Below, piece by piece: positions 49,754-61,971 of a stretch of 64,000 nucleotides of DNA. The translations under genes were made by a program, and so were the position numbers. The stretch lies in assembly GCA_000320605.2 (NCBI GenBank), contig KB445797.1, forward strand, positions 1,174,024 through 1,238,023, given 5' to 3'. The DNA is from Gelatoporia subvermispora B (lineage: Eukaryota; Basidiomycota; Agaricomycetes; Polyporales; Gelatoporiaceae). Every line of letters begins with the position of its first letter. Within the stretch, counting starts at the first letter, position 1. The notes below the pieces were generated by a model that saw only the letters and a program-made list of their open reading frames with translations, did no database searches and was not told the DNA's origin.

Positions 49754-50356
49754 ATGAAGTACATCGTCGTCGACGGCACTTACATCATCCCGGGCGGATC
49801 TGCGTATACCACCACCGCACATGTACGACCTGACGGGACTGCCTTCCTTGGTTCGGTGAGTACAGCGTTGTAATGAAAGGTCATGTTGCTGACTGCCGAT
49901 ATGAAGCCGTCGCATCACTACCTGGACAGCATCTCGACGTATCCCGGGGCTGCACACGATTCATTCAAGAACGCATGGCTTCATGACATGAACAGGACAT
50001 ACCGAAACCCACCGGTCAGCGGATACTACCCATACACCGACCATGGGAGAGGCTACTTCAGGTAAGGACAATGCTTAAACGCTTCTGCGCCACAGCATGC
50101 CTACGTGTGTTACAGGAGTCGTGCAGGCGACGTCTACTACATCTCGGGCACGATGCAGGACCATCGGCCCCAATACTTCGACACGCGTGAGCGATCGTAC
50201 GGCTACCGGACGAGCGGGGCATGGTATGACCCTAGCCGGCACGCGTACCCAGGAACTCGTGGGTACTACGCCTCGTCATATTCATATCCGAGCGCAGCCT
50301 ACCGTTGGCCTACATACACCGGGCGTGCTGATTATGATTACCTCAGTTATTTCTGA
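49754..50356 (+). CDS. Tyr-rich small protein of unknown function
   Basis: Exons 49754-49855, 49907-50061 and 50116-50356 give 165 residues. I do not recognise it. The last 80 residues hold about 16 Tyr, mostly in Y-x-Y, Y-Y or G-Y settings with Arg, Ser, Gly and Pro, such as RSYGYRTSGAWYD and YYASSYSYP. The N-terminus has no signal peptide and starts MKYIVVDGTYI. Such Tyr/Arg-rich chains can be aggregation- or condensate-prone, but that is inference. Introns have good GTGAGT and GTAAGG donors, which supports a real gene. Confidence 0.6.
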
Positions 50357-51014
50357 TCAGTACTTCAGTGCTCCATCTGTGTTCTGGGGCTCGCACTTTG
50401 CCCGTAGATTGCATTCGTGTATCTGTAGTCACGTTTACCTTGTAGCATACTATCCACTCGTTTGTTCGCGTTGAAGCATTGCGCAGCGTGCAAGGCAGCC
50501 AGCGGCGTTGCGAAGGAATGTTTAGCATGAGTAGCCGGACGAGCAGCCGGTGGCCGTTCCCACATGCCGGCGCTATGGCAAAGCGCTGTCTGAGTGGCGC
50601 TCCCTCCTCACGACTTCAAGTCGAACCAACTCATCGTTCGGCCTGGTCTCGATCTGCTTTTCCACTGCCTCCTCCTCTCTTGAGCACAGCTCTTACTTGG
50701 CTCTTATGCTCCCCCTTTCTCTCAAATAGCTTGTTGAACAGAGCTTTGAGCGATTCCCACCACCCCCTCAGCGCTCGCGGTGACGACATCGATATTCCTT
50801 GTTGATATCAGACTTTGGGGGCATTAGGGTTGCTCGCAGGACATTACCATAGGCTGTTATCGCTAGGCCATCACATTCTTTGAAGAGATACTGTTGCTTG
50901 AGAAAGAACCCCTATACCTCGTGGCATCCTTCGTTTCATTTCCGGTGCCTCCAGAAAGCGCACTTCCATAGTCAACGAACTTTAATTCTCAGCGTACTAT
51001 CTTGCTAATCCACC
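50357..51014 (+). promoter_or_regulatory. Intergenic, promoter of the F-box/WD40 gene
   Basis: A 658-base gap with pyrimidine-rich stretches near 50650-50730. No ORF is supported. Confidence 0.4.
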
Positions 51015-53391
51015 ATGGCCACACCAACCCTGTTCATGCCCTCCTACGATATCTCACCTGGTGAGGCTCAGGATACCCCGCGTTTTGGCCATCACCTCAC
51101 TTCAGTGCTCGGTTCTCCCTTCCTCACCACCTCTGACCTCCCCGCGGACCCCGCCACTCCCCGTTCATCGCACGCACATATCACCGCAGATCAAGCCACC
51201 GCCCTCGGGATCGAGATGGAGCCAATCGACGGCGCCTTCTCGTCAGTGCCGCGGTCATATACCGTGACCCGCCCGCCCTCGCCGACCCCGAGCTTCCGCA
51301 CGGACACATTCTCAATCATCAATTGGACCGCAGAGGTCCCCAATGGCGCCTCCGGCTCTGCGCTTGCGCTGGAGGACCTTGCCCCACGCTGCTCGACGCC
51401 GTTCCGCCCCTCGCCCGGGCGCCGCACCGTCTCAGGCTATCCCAGCACGTACTACAGACCCAGCACGCCGTCGCCACCCAGCATGCTCAAACCCTCGAAG
51501 AGCCTCTCGATCAGCATGGGCATCCTCCCGCGCATCTGGGATGCGCTGCGTGACGGGTCCCCGGGCAGGAAGGGCAAGCGGCGCCCGGGTCTCCCTACAG
51601 CAGCGTCGTGGCGCGAGGCCGCGCTCCAGATGGGTGCAGAGTTCTATGAGGATGGGTTCGTCGACTATATCAACATGCAGCCCCTCGACGGCGAGGAGGG
51701 CGAGCTGATCGACGACGAGGCGTGCTTTATCGATGTGAGGGTCGTGACAGGGATCGACATCGTGGGGCTCCTCCCGACGGAGCTTGCGCTGCATCTACTA
51801 TCGTACCTGGATTTGCAGTCCGTCCTCGCCTGCCTGAGAGTATCCAAGTATGTGCACGTGACCCTGAGGTTGGATACGAAGCTGACAGTCTGCTAGGCTC
51901 TGGCATGGCCTTGCGAACGATAATTCAATCTGGCGAGAACTCTTTGCTCGCCGCCAAGAGGACGGTTGGAACTTTGATCTGCGTCGCGCGAAGCACAGGC
52001 TGCCTTCTCCTTCGCGCTTCTCCCGAACATCTTTCAAAGCACATGTCCCAGCACCGCTCGAGATCGATTGGTACGACCTGTACCACACAAGAAACGAGCT
52101 CGACCGGCGGTGGCAATCTAGCCCACACACAAGTCTCATTCCAGATGACAAGGAGAACAAAGCATGGGAACCTCGGGTTCGCAGGATCAGCGGCCATTTA
52201 GATAGGTGTGTGCCCCAGGGTGTGCGCTGCTTCTGAACGGAGGCTGATTGTATCTTCTTGATCTTAGCGTCTATTGCCTCGAGTTCGACTCGTCGCGGAT
52301 CATCACTGGCTCCCGGGACCGTACCATTAAGGTGTGGAGCCTGAAGACGGGCAAGTGTCTCGCCACGTTTGCAGGGCACCGCGGTAGCGTGTTGTGTCTC
52401 AAGTTTGATAAGGATTGGGACCTGCAAGATCCAGATAGTGAGGGCAGCACTGACTCGTGGGGGAGGCGTAAGGGTTTTCTGGTATCCGGCTCGAGTGACT
52501 GGACGATTTGCGTGTGGGACTTGTACACGAGCTCGCCAGTTGTCGAGGGCGAGGACCCCGAGGTCAGTGCGGATGCCAAGGCCGTGTTGCGTGGCCACAC
52601 TGGCGGCGTGCTTGACTTGAGGATTGATGGCAAGTGGATAGTGAGCTGGTGCGTAGTTGCTCTAGTCTGACATCGGCGAGTCATTTCACTGATCTCATGC
52701 CAACTATTTCCATAGCTCGAAGGACGCGCTGATACGCGTCTGGGACCGGAGGACGTTAGCGCCGCACTGCACGTTCCGAGGCCATGATGGCCCGGTGAAT
52801 GCTGTGGGGCTGCAGGGAGACAGGGTTGTGAGCGCAAGTGGTGATGGCAAGATGATGTTGTGGGACATCGCGACAGGAGAGCGCCTCCGGACATTCGAGG
52901 GCCATGATCGCGGGCTGGCTTGCATTGAGTTCAAGGTAGGCTCTCCGAGGATATCAAACAGCCATAATAATCAAATGCACGCATCTGACGGGCTCTCACA
53001 GGACGACTTGATTGTGTCAGGATCCAATGATTGCAAAATCAAGGTCTGGTCGGCTTCCACGGGAGCGTGCCTGCGGACACTCGTGGGCCACGATCTGCTC
53101 GTCCGCGCACTTTCCTTCGATCCCCGCAGCGGCAGGCTGGTTAGTGGCAGCTATGACAAATCCGTGAAGGTCTGGGATCTGCGCACCGGGAAGATGGTCC
53201 GTGAATTCCGCGGTTGCCACGTCAGCCACATATTTGATGTTAAGTTCGACCACTGTCGAATTGTAAGGTTAGTGCGGTCTCGCTGCGCATTGTGTTGCAT
53301 GTGTCTCACGTCGGTTGGCAGTACATCGCACGACCGGAAGATCGTTGTCTTGGATTTCTCGGAAGGGCTCGATGCATCCCTGTTCGTTTGA
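51015..53391 (+). CDS. F-box/WD40 protein, SCF substrate receptor
   Basis: Exons 51015-51847, 51897-52205, 52268-52648, 52716-52935, 53002-53267 and 53322-53391 give 692 residues. Residues 1-240 are Ser/Pro-rich. An F-box lies at about 250-296 (LLPTELALHLLSYLDL, then LRVSKLWHGLAND across the first intron). At least six WD repeats follow from about 375, for example IITGSRDRTIKVWSLKTGKC, VVSASGDGKMMLWDI, IVSGSNDCKIKVW and LVSGSYDKSVKVWDL. The protein would bind Skp1 through the F-box and a phosphorylated substrate through the propeller. Relationship to Pof11, Met30/Pof1 or Cdc4 types cannot be settled by eye. The start has a CACCATGG context. Confidence 0.92.
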
Positions 53392-53703
53392 ACGCGATGC
53401 GCAGCTGCATCGCCATACATCTCGGTTTGATTTATCTTGTTCATAGTTTCTGGACCCTTCGTTGTTCATAGCCCATTCCGCTTTCGTGCATCTAGCTGTC
53501 ATGTTGATCTCTTCCGCTCTGTGATACCCTTTCACTGCTCTACTTTAGTCATGGACCTCACCTAGTTGCATCATCTGTGTAGAATATCCAGTATCGTCTC
53601 TCCTGAGGAAGTTATGTATTGCAGCACCATGTACATCACAAACCGAATCCAAGCGCTACCTTTTGTACATCCATTACTACTGCTCCGCGGACGTGCGGCG
53701 GAC
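53392..53703. other. Tail-to-tail intergenic region
   Basis: A 312-base gap between the F-box/WD40 and threonine synthase 3' ends. Nothing specific is seen. Confidence 0.5.
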
Positions 53704-55613
53704 TTATACACTGCTCGCACCAGTGGCACTTGCAGCTTCCCGCTCGGCAAAGCTCTCAATGATCTCCTTCACTAGCGATGCCTCGGGTGCATTAACAGTA
53801 ATGACCCTGCGCTCTTTCTCCAGAAGACCCTTGAACTCAGGTGGCAGCACGTCGTGTTCGAAGTTGAAGTTGGGAGATGAGCTAAGGGCTCGGGTCACAG
53901 CCTCGGAGAATTTGGCGGGGTGTGCCGTCGAGAGGACGACCTGTGTGATGGGAGCGGGGCTAGGGCAGGCACGATCAGTCGTCTCGTACATTGCATGCCG
54001 GAAAAGGCAGGCGTACTTCTGCGCAGAGAGGATCTTGGCGGCACAGAGGCCCACCGCGGTGTGGGGGTCCGCGACGTATGCGGATTCGGATGTGAAGTAA
54101 TCCCGGATGGTCGAAAGAGTCTGATTGCCGCCCCGCTAGTTAATGACAGCACCAGGAACCCGAGCAGACACAGTTGCGTACCTGGTCGTCTGATATCCGC
54201 TCCGCGACAAAGTCACGCCGCGCGAGCTCCAGGACGGACACGGGCACCTGCACGCGTCCGTCGCTCTTCATGCTCTGCATCCAGCCATCTAGCGTCGCGC
54301 ACGCCGCGTGCACCTTCGCTCCCTGGTCGCTGCCCGCGGTGTCCTCGTACGCAAGGTACCAGAGCAGCCGCTCGAAGTTGCTCGATACCAGGATGTCCAT
54401 CGCGGGGCTCAACGTCTCCCTAACCCCGCCCACTGCCTGCTTGCCATCCGACGCACCCGCGGCGGGCGCGGTCGCCGCGCCGCCGTTGAGCGCGGACGTG
54501 TCGACCTTCTCGTACGCGCCGCTCCGCCAGAAGCGCGCGAGGATGTCGTTCGCGTTCGTCGCCACCGCGAGCCGCGCCATCGGAAGCCCCATGCGCTTCG
54601 CGTAGTAGCCCGCAAGCACGTCGCCGAAGTTGCCCGTGGGCACGACGTACTGCAGCTCCGCGCCCGCGGGGAGCTGCGCGCGCAGGTGGAAGTAGGACTG
54701 GAAGTAGTAGACGGTCTGCGCGAGGATGCGCGCCCAGTTGATGGAGTTGACCGCGCCGAGGCGGTGCTTGGCGTTGAACTCCCGGTCGCCGAAGAGGGAC
54801 TTGACGAGGTCCTGTTTGGCGCGGTGTGAGTTTGGTGAATATATTTATATTGACGGAATATGGTTGCAGTCGGACTTGCCTGGCAATCATCAAAGGTGCC
54901 ATTCACGGCCAAGTTATGGACGTTTGCGTCTGTGACGGTGGTCATCTGTGCCTCTTGTATAGGAGACACACGACCTTTGGGATGCAGAATGAAGATGGAG
55001 ACATTGGCCTTGTTTCTCAGGCCGTAGATCGCAGCACTGGGGATCGTCAGCTCAACATATTGTCGATCATTTTCATTATGGCGCACCTCCCGGTGTCGCC
55101 ACTGGTCGCGCCGACCACTGTCAGCTTTTCGGGCTTCTCCCCTGCGGCCTTGCGAGCATTCCTCCGGGCTAGGAAGAATTCAAACAGGTTGCCGAGAAGT
55201 TGCAACGCAACATCCTTGAACGCAAATGTCGGCCCGTGGAACAGCTCAAGTACATGTGTCTTGTCGCTGAGTTTCTTGATCGGAGTGATGTCTGGGTGGC
55301 GGAAAGTGCTGTATGACTTCTCGACGAGCGCACGTAGATCCTCCCGTGTGATTTCCTTAGGGGAAATGTATAGCGACAGCACCTCGACAGCGAGGTCCGT
55401 GAATGATAACTTGGTCCATGATGTCTCCCAGTCCCCTGGGAGTGCGGGTATGTGTTCGGGTATGTATAGCCCTCCATTCGGTGCCAGACCAGTCAGAACT
55501 GTCTGTATATTTGGAGCAAATATTCAGGATGTGATAGAAACAGGGTATGGTGATAGTCTGACCTCCTCAAATGTGAGACGTTCATCTCCCCCGCGCGTTG
55601 AGAAGTATCTCAT
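53704..55613 (-). CDS. THR4: Threonine synthase
   Basis: Exons 55563-55613, 55087-55502, 54880-55036, 54182-54811 and 53704-54120 give 556 residues, slightly longer than yeast Thr4. The start MRYFSTRGGDERLTFEE is the conserved N-terminus. PLP-binding Lys113 sits in HGPTFAFKDVALQ. GATSGDTGSAA binds the phosphate, and PTGNFGDVLAGYYAKRMGLP is the family signature. The enzyme makes threonine from O-phosphohomoserine in the cytosol. The extra length is an Ala/Gly-rich loop near 54445-54500. The third intron (54812-54879) has a GC donor. The 5' side is divergent from the gene at 57256. Confidence 0.96.
54812..54879 (-). other. GC-AG intron in threonine synthase
   Basis: On the minus strand the exon ends TGCCAG and the intron starts GCAAGT, ending AAACAG. 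Splicing restores FDDCQ-DLVKSLFGD, so the GC donor is required for the enzyme. Confidence 0.85.
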
Positions 55614-57255
55614 CGCAACTGTTTTTGTTCGCTGGTAGACAAAGCGAGAGGATGTGGCGGAATGCTATACCGAGTCACCTCGCATCTACATCTAAAATCT
55701 CGGCTGTATGCTCCTCGATCATCTCAGATCTAATCGGGGCCACGTCGAAAGCGCCTTCCAAATGCGGCTGTCTCAGCGTCTTCGGTACACCCACTCTCGC
55801 TCTCTCGCTCATACAACATACCCAGGATATAATCCCGATGTCCATTATCTCAGGAAGGCCGGTGTGTCCCACTATGTTCCACATGCACCCACGCTGGTAG
55901 CATCACTTCTGGACGGCAAGCAAAGCTCCAAGGCGGGTACACACATGATGGCGAGTAATCGCTGGATGATTGATGAATCTCACCTCTCGGGGCCCCAGGC
56001 CTGCATTTGCACAAAAATAACTGGAATCGGAGAAAAATCAAAGATTCGGACGATTGCAAAATCAATGGGTCGAAACTGCAAGTAGATTGAAATATGGACA
56101 ACACAGCACGCTGGCGCTATACTAGTTGCTGGTGGATTCGGATGCCCGTCACCGAATTTCGACTTGAACGCCAGTTGATCTCGATCCTAATTCCAATGGT
56201 GGCGTCATTTGGGGCGCGCAGAGGGCGAAGCAGTGCTATTGGGCGGTTTTCCGAGCCATTCGCATCATATCGCAGGTCAACGGCTCGTTGCCATGATACC
56301 GAGGTAGGAGAGACGACCTTGCAGAGCATTCTGTGGCTGTTAAGGAGGAACACTTGGGAAGATATACCCCAGTCAATGCCCATGTCCACAGGGCAGGAGA
56401 GTTGCAGGAGGGGAAAGCAGGTGTGGGAAGCTGTGCTAGTGCGGATCTGCTGATCCCCGTGGGAACCTGTGAAGTAGAGCGCATGGGCGGGTGGCTAAGC
56501 AGGTCAGAGCAGCCGACATGATGCGCTGCGGTAACCGCAACAGCGGGAGAAGGTCAGCGTTTCACCCAACACGCTCCAATTGGCAGCTCCCCATGATGCA
56601 CAGCTTCGTTCCTCGTACCAAAACGCTGCAACAGTCAGCATGACATCCAGCGGTCACGATTCCATTTGATCACGCATCAACCCTTTGCTAAACCGGGCTG
56701 ACGGGACCTGCTCTCTAACAAGGCAGTATCTGCCTGTCACCCCGTTTTGCTACTCGTCAATGTCCCACGAGACGAACAGCGGTACGACCGCTCCTTGCGG
56801 CGCTCGCATGGCGCGAGTGGTGAGCCGACCTGCGCATACTCCATTCTAGCGCCTCGCCAACAGGTGCGTAGCATTCTTCAGAAAGCCCTTCAACGCAGAG
56901 GGAAAGCGTCAAGAGTAGCAGAATGCTCAAGCCGAAGGAAAATAGTCGTGCGGATCGCTTGGAAGAAGCTCTTCATACATCTGTATGTGAAGATCTCCGA
57001 CGAGTACGGCTCACTTCCGGTCGGCTGCGTCATCAGGTCATATTAGAAACAGGTATTGATCTGTGGCGGAGCAATGTAGGCCATGATGGTCGGGACGGCG
57101 TCTCAGCTTTTAGCTCTGATGTAGTCCCCCTGGCCTGACCTAATGCCGTACCCCTTCTTCTCTTCTACTTCAACTTAACCCAGGCCGGCCAGCTACGCTG
57201 ACGGCCTTTTAATTCTTCCCTCTATTGTCTATTCGTCTTTCTTCCTTCTATCACG
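55614..57255. other. Long divergent intergenic region
   Basis: About 1.64 kb between the threonine synthase start and the gene at 57256. Frames on both strands (for example 55675-55884 minus) are short and have no splice or family support. The last 50 bases before 57256 are a CT-rich tract typical of fungal core promoters. Confidence 0.45.
57204..57255 (+). promoter_or_regulatory. Pyrimidine-rich core promoter tract
   Basis: A stretch of mostly C and T (CTTCCCTC, CTTTCTTCCTTC) directly precedes ATG 57256, a position where fungal genes often start transcription. Confidence 0.4.
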
Positions 57256-60200
57256 ATGTTGTCTTCGGTGTTCAATAGGCGAAAGGTGCAGAAGAAGATC
57301 AACAACTTCACGTCTCATCGGCGCGCACAAGCCCCAGCGTCACCAGAATCCTTCGTCTCGCCGGAGATCGTTGACATTTATGAGAGACCCAGCACATCCA
57401 CGATCCGTCATGACCTGCCTGCGAGCTTGAAGCCACAGGCCATCGAGCAGGGTTGTGCTTCTATGCCGCGAGTGAAGCTGGACTTCGACCACCGGGAATC
57501 GATATCGGAATGGTTCCCAGCAGAATTGTTCAGTGCTGACGCGCGGTCTGTTCGACGCATGACGCCTCCGCGCAGAGCCATCCCCTTGCCGCACGAGCCC
57601 ACTGCGTTCAAAGAGCTCCCCCCACGCCCTAACGAAAGACATAACGAGGTGCATGGTCATTATACAGGTGACATTATAATCATCGAACCCGAATCACGAG
57701 AGGTACAGTCGTCTCAGATTGCATGCTAGACAGAGTTCCCGAATTTACCCATTTTCTAGCCTCTTCGCGATATTACAGACAACGTTGATGGCCTTAATGC
57801 CTCTTTGGGACAACTTTCGGACACAGTCAGTGACTTCCTTCACATTCCGATGCTACCGATTGACCGTCGTACAATTGTAGCATTACGGGACAGTGGCCAG
57901 GAAGCCCACCCCAACGCCCATCATGATACCCAGCAACCCAACAGTGTCAGGCTTCATGGTCCAGGGATCGAGTTCAGCCGAGCCTTCCGCTGCGCCATCC
58001 TCCCATCTTCCTGTTCCGCGCGCTCCTTCGCCCTCACAGTCTCGCCCAGTCAGCCCAGGCTCGAGCTCTGCGACCGATGATCTTTCGGCGATTTCAGGGA
58101 CGACACTTGCACGCGCCCTTGTTGCAAGCTCGTTCATCTGGTCGAACGATCCTCGGGCATCCAGATACCGGAGTGGCATCGTGCGCCAGGATTCCGCTAC
58201 GCTCCCTCGAGGGGAGCATCCACTCAATGGCCCGCCATCTTCCGCGAGCCGCCGAAGTAGCATTGCTACCAGCGAGTTCATGCGCTCCCCAGATGGGAAG
58301 CGTCGATACTCGCTGATTCCCCCAGTTCCTCCTCTTCCTTCCGCCTCGGAGTTGTCAGCGGCTCTGGAAAGCGCAACTTCCCACAAGAGTAGGCGGAACT
58401 CACTCGCCGTGATTGCAGAGGCGCGGCGCCATAGTGCAGAGTTGCCCTTCGCACCGGAAGGCATCACTTTGAAGCGCGTCCCAAGCACATCACGACTTCT
58501 GAAGGAACAGCAGATTGTGCCACCCATCTCGCCCATTTCTGAGGGTCCATCACCTGTTCCGAGCCTCCCGAACACGCCCGTGCATCTTGCGGACGCTGCA
58601 TCAGGAGGCAGTGCGGGAGAAACGATGACATCTGCGTCACACGCCCGGTCCATCTCGGAGGCCAATGCTACGCTGTCTCCCCCCGTTTCAGAGCCCCTGT
58701 CGAGACCAAGGAGTGCTAATGCGAAGGTTGGAGGTACCAGCCTCTCGCCTGAGAGTGCGGCCCACTCCCGGAAGCCCTCAGCTTCCAGCACTCGTTCCAC
58801 ACGGAACTCGCGCATCGGGATGCTGGACCTCCCGCCAACTGGCCTATTGTTCTCGCCAGAGTCCCTCACATCATCTGGATCAGAGTACTCCTCATCCAGC
58901 TCCGGCCTGGGCCGCTCGACAACGCCCGGAACGTCGGTGCAGTCGCCGGCGTCTGGCAGCGGGTCTGATCTGAGCAAGTCGTTCTCACACTCATCCTCCG
59001 ACTCTGGTGCGGCGCAAAGCAACGCCGCTAGAGGCCCCCGCCGCCCGCCGCTGCTCCCAATCGAAGACCGCCCACTCTACGACCTCCCTATGTCAGCCGT
59101 CTCGCGCTCGTCGTTGGACCACGGCGTCCGCCCTTGTCGCTCTTTCGATGTGATTCCCGGCGTGCCGGTCACGGCGCGGCCGTCCGGCGAGACTCCCATC
59201 ACCTCGCCAGATCTGCTGGACTTTATGTTCCCGATGACGCACTCCTTGGGCACCATGCAGCGCGTGCGCTCCGGGAGCCAACCGGTCCCCGTCACCGCCG
59301 TGAGCTCGGAGCACATGCTCAGCCCGCTGTGCAGCGCAAGCGGGGAGTCGCTCTCCTCGCTGTCTGCGAATTTGCAGACGTTTCCGGAGACGCCGTGCGC
59401 GTTCAGCCCAATATGGTCCGCGGGGATCGCATCACCGCCGCTTCCGACGCGCTTCATCGAGAGGACGACGATCAATGGTCGTGGTGGCAAGGCACGCATG
59501 CAACGCCCGATACTCCGTCGGTCGATGAGTCTCAGCATGACCAGGTCGCTTGGAAGCTTTTCTTCGATTGATCTCGGCGCTTTGCAGGTACCCGATGAAC
59601 GCCAGGCTGAGCAGAAGAGCGAGGAGGCGCTTCCTGAGGATATCGTTATCCGAGAACGGCGCCTGACTGCCATCGAGGAGTTGCGCTCGCCGCTGAACAC
59701 GCCCACTTGTTCCGTCGACAACGGTTCTAGGAGAAACTCCCGAAGGATTTCTGCGGCACTGTCGCACACTCGCGCTTCTTCTCTCGGCCTTCAGGAGCCC
59801 TCGGTGGATGTCTCACTCCCTCAGGCTCCTAATGCGACGGCGGATGAGTCAGGACCTTCTTCGGTTTCCTCGTCGACGTCGGGATCATCACGCGTATCGT
59901 TGGCAATGTCGCGCCCGCCGTCGTACGCGACTGCCCAGTCTTCGGTAAGTCGACAATATCCTCTGGCTTGTTTTGTCTAACCCAACAATCTTTAGGACGT
60001 CCGTCCGTCCTCTCGGGACAATGTCTCTGTAGCTGGAGCTTCTACTTCAGCACACAGTTCACCTGCATGGAAGACCGTCCCTCTAAAAAGAGCGCTTGAT
60101 TCACCGACATCACCTGTTCCCCCCTCTGTGCAGCGTCTGAGTCAATCTGATGTCGGACAACCACCGCCACCGCCGCCCTATGCTGAGACACGCATAAGCA

Positions 60201-61615
60201 TCCCGCCGTCATCCGTCTCCACTACCCCAGAACCTGTGAGGGCTGTGCTGCCTGATGCGCAGCCGGTGGTTACCATCGAATCAGCTGCAATCAGGCGGAG
60301 CGCTCGCATTCGTCCGCCCCTTCCAGTCGGTCCGCGCAAGCCGAGTCACGGTCCCGGGTCCATTGCTGCACGATCTCGAAATGGCTCGGTATCGTCCATG
60401 ATGAGCAACTCAGGTCCTATTTACACGCACAACACACGCAAGGCGTCTACGGTGTCTGTGTATGGCCCGTCACCGAAGTTCCAAACGACAAGGGTCAAGT
60501 TCCGAGGACTTACGATGGAGCAGGCGAAGTGGCAGTGGTCTCAACACGAACTTCAGGAAGTTGTTAGGCTAGCCATCAAGGACTCGTCTGATCCCTCCGG
60601 AATCCGCGTCTTGCCCCTCGATGTTGTATCGGAGGCTTTGCCGGCCGAGATACAACGTCTGGAATCGAGGAGTTCTGAATTGAGGACCAGATATAAACTC
60701 TGCGTGCGGAAGCGCAAGACGATCCTCGCTGCTCTCAGCCTAATGATGGACGACGCCGAGATCGATCGGCCAGACGCAGCGAAGATGGTGGAAGAAGTGA
60801 TGGATGTCTCAGAGAACCTCGATGAAGTGGCAGAAGAACTCTACAACGTCACAGATCAGTTGAATCAGCTCACACATCTACGCGACGTGCACTCCGGCAG
60901 TGCTCTTGCCATGGGACTTCACAAGATGAACGGCTCTCTGATGAAGCATTTCACCGAGGTGGAGAAGCTCCGCGCCCAGGTGGCAGCCCTTGAGGCCGAG
61001 CGGGACGAGGCATGGCAGCAAGCTCAAGAAGTTGCCCAAGACTTCGATGACCTGGCCGAACGCGTGGTCGACCAGTCTGTATCCACGCCGATCAGCCCAA
61101 GTCGCCGCTCAAGTCGAGTCATCATCGCTCGAAAGACTAGCGTACGAGCCTCGAAAGCCGGATTGCGCTCCTCGTATCGTACCCATAGCGCGCGGTCCTC
61201 GATCAGCAGCAGGCATCGCTTCAGTACTGTCGGGTCACCAGCGATACGATCAGCAGGAGCTGACATACCTCCTGTGCCACCCCTACCGCTTCGTACTCCT
61301 CTTGGTATCGTCACGTCTGGCTTGCCGACACAAAGTTCATTTGGTAAGCAGCCACCTTGTCGCTACATATTGCCTGTAACTTACCATCATGTAGCCGACA
61401 CATCGTCAGGTACTCCGTCATCGTCGTTCAAGGCAATTGATGAGGCGCAAAAGGAGCTATGCGAGATGCTGGGTATTTCTGTTCAGGAGCTTAAGATTCG
61501 ACAGCCAATCAGACGTCAGTCAATGTCTGCAGCAGCTGGTACCGCTCAAAAGGCTATCTCGCCGACATTACTCAGACGGAATTCTGAGATCCTGTCACCT
61601 GGCTTGCGTGTGTAA
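57256..61615 (+). CDS. Large Ser/Pro-rich coiled-coil protein of unknown function (1381 aa)
   Basis: Exons 57256-57702, 57760-57825, 57881-59944, 59996-61343 and 61395-61615 give 1381 residues. Most of the first 930 residues are Ser/Thr/Pro-rich and disordered. A conserved-looking helical block follows, beginning VKFRGLTMEQAKWQWSQHEL and including RLAIKDSSDPS, RTRYKLCVRKRKT and a long heptad segment (DEVAEELYNVTDQLNQL, LRAQVAALEAERDEAW). The C-terminus is basic and Ser-rich. I do not recognise a named domain; the helical block probably forms a coil. Intron 2 uses GTCAGT and was chosen because it alone joins LSDT to the long frame. Intron 4 (61344-61394) is 51 bases, in frame and stop-free, so its retention would still give a protein. 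Confidence 0.7.
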
Positions 61616-61971
61616 CGATCGTCATTGGAACATTGCGCGACGGAAACCATGCATACAATCCATCTGTATAATTGAGCTGGACCCAATAGTCATATATTCC
61701 TACGAGTACTTTCAATCTTTAACTTATGCTTAACGGAACCAATGTTTGTACACACTCACTTCGGACATAATGTTCATTACTTCAGTATTATTCGAAATTT
61801 CTTCATAGTCATAGTTATAGCCTTCACTGCCATCAGCACATTGCATGGCATCAATTCGACTACAATCGTAATTACATGATGTTTGGTACAGCGAAATAAA
61901 TGTGAACAGCAGGGGGGCAATCGAGCAATCGATCAAGCAATAACAATACGCAAAGAATGATCCAGGGGGTA
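61616..61971. other. Tail-to-tail intergenic region
   Basis: A 356-base AT-rich gap between the 3' ends of the 1381-aa gene and the cohesin gene. Nothing else is seen. Confidence 0.5.

Noticed and set aside
55675..56104. Two short minus-strand frames upstream of threonine synthase
   Set aside because: No phase-compatible splice sites join them and no family is recognised.
57883..59022. 379-codon open frame on the minus strand
   Set aside because: It mirrors the Ser-rich exon of the 1381-aa gene; no splice signals or domain support.
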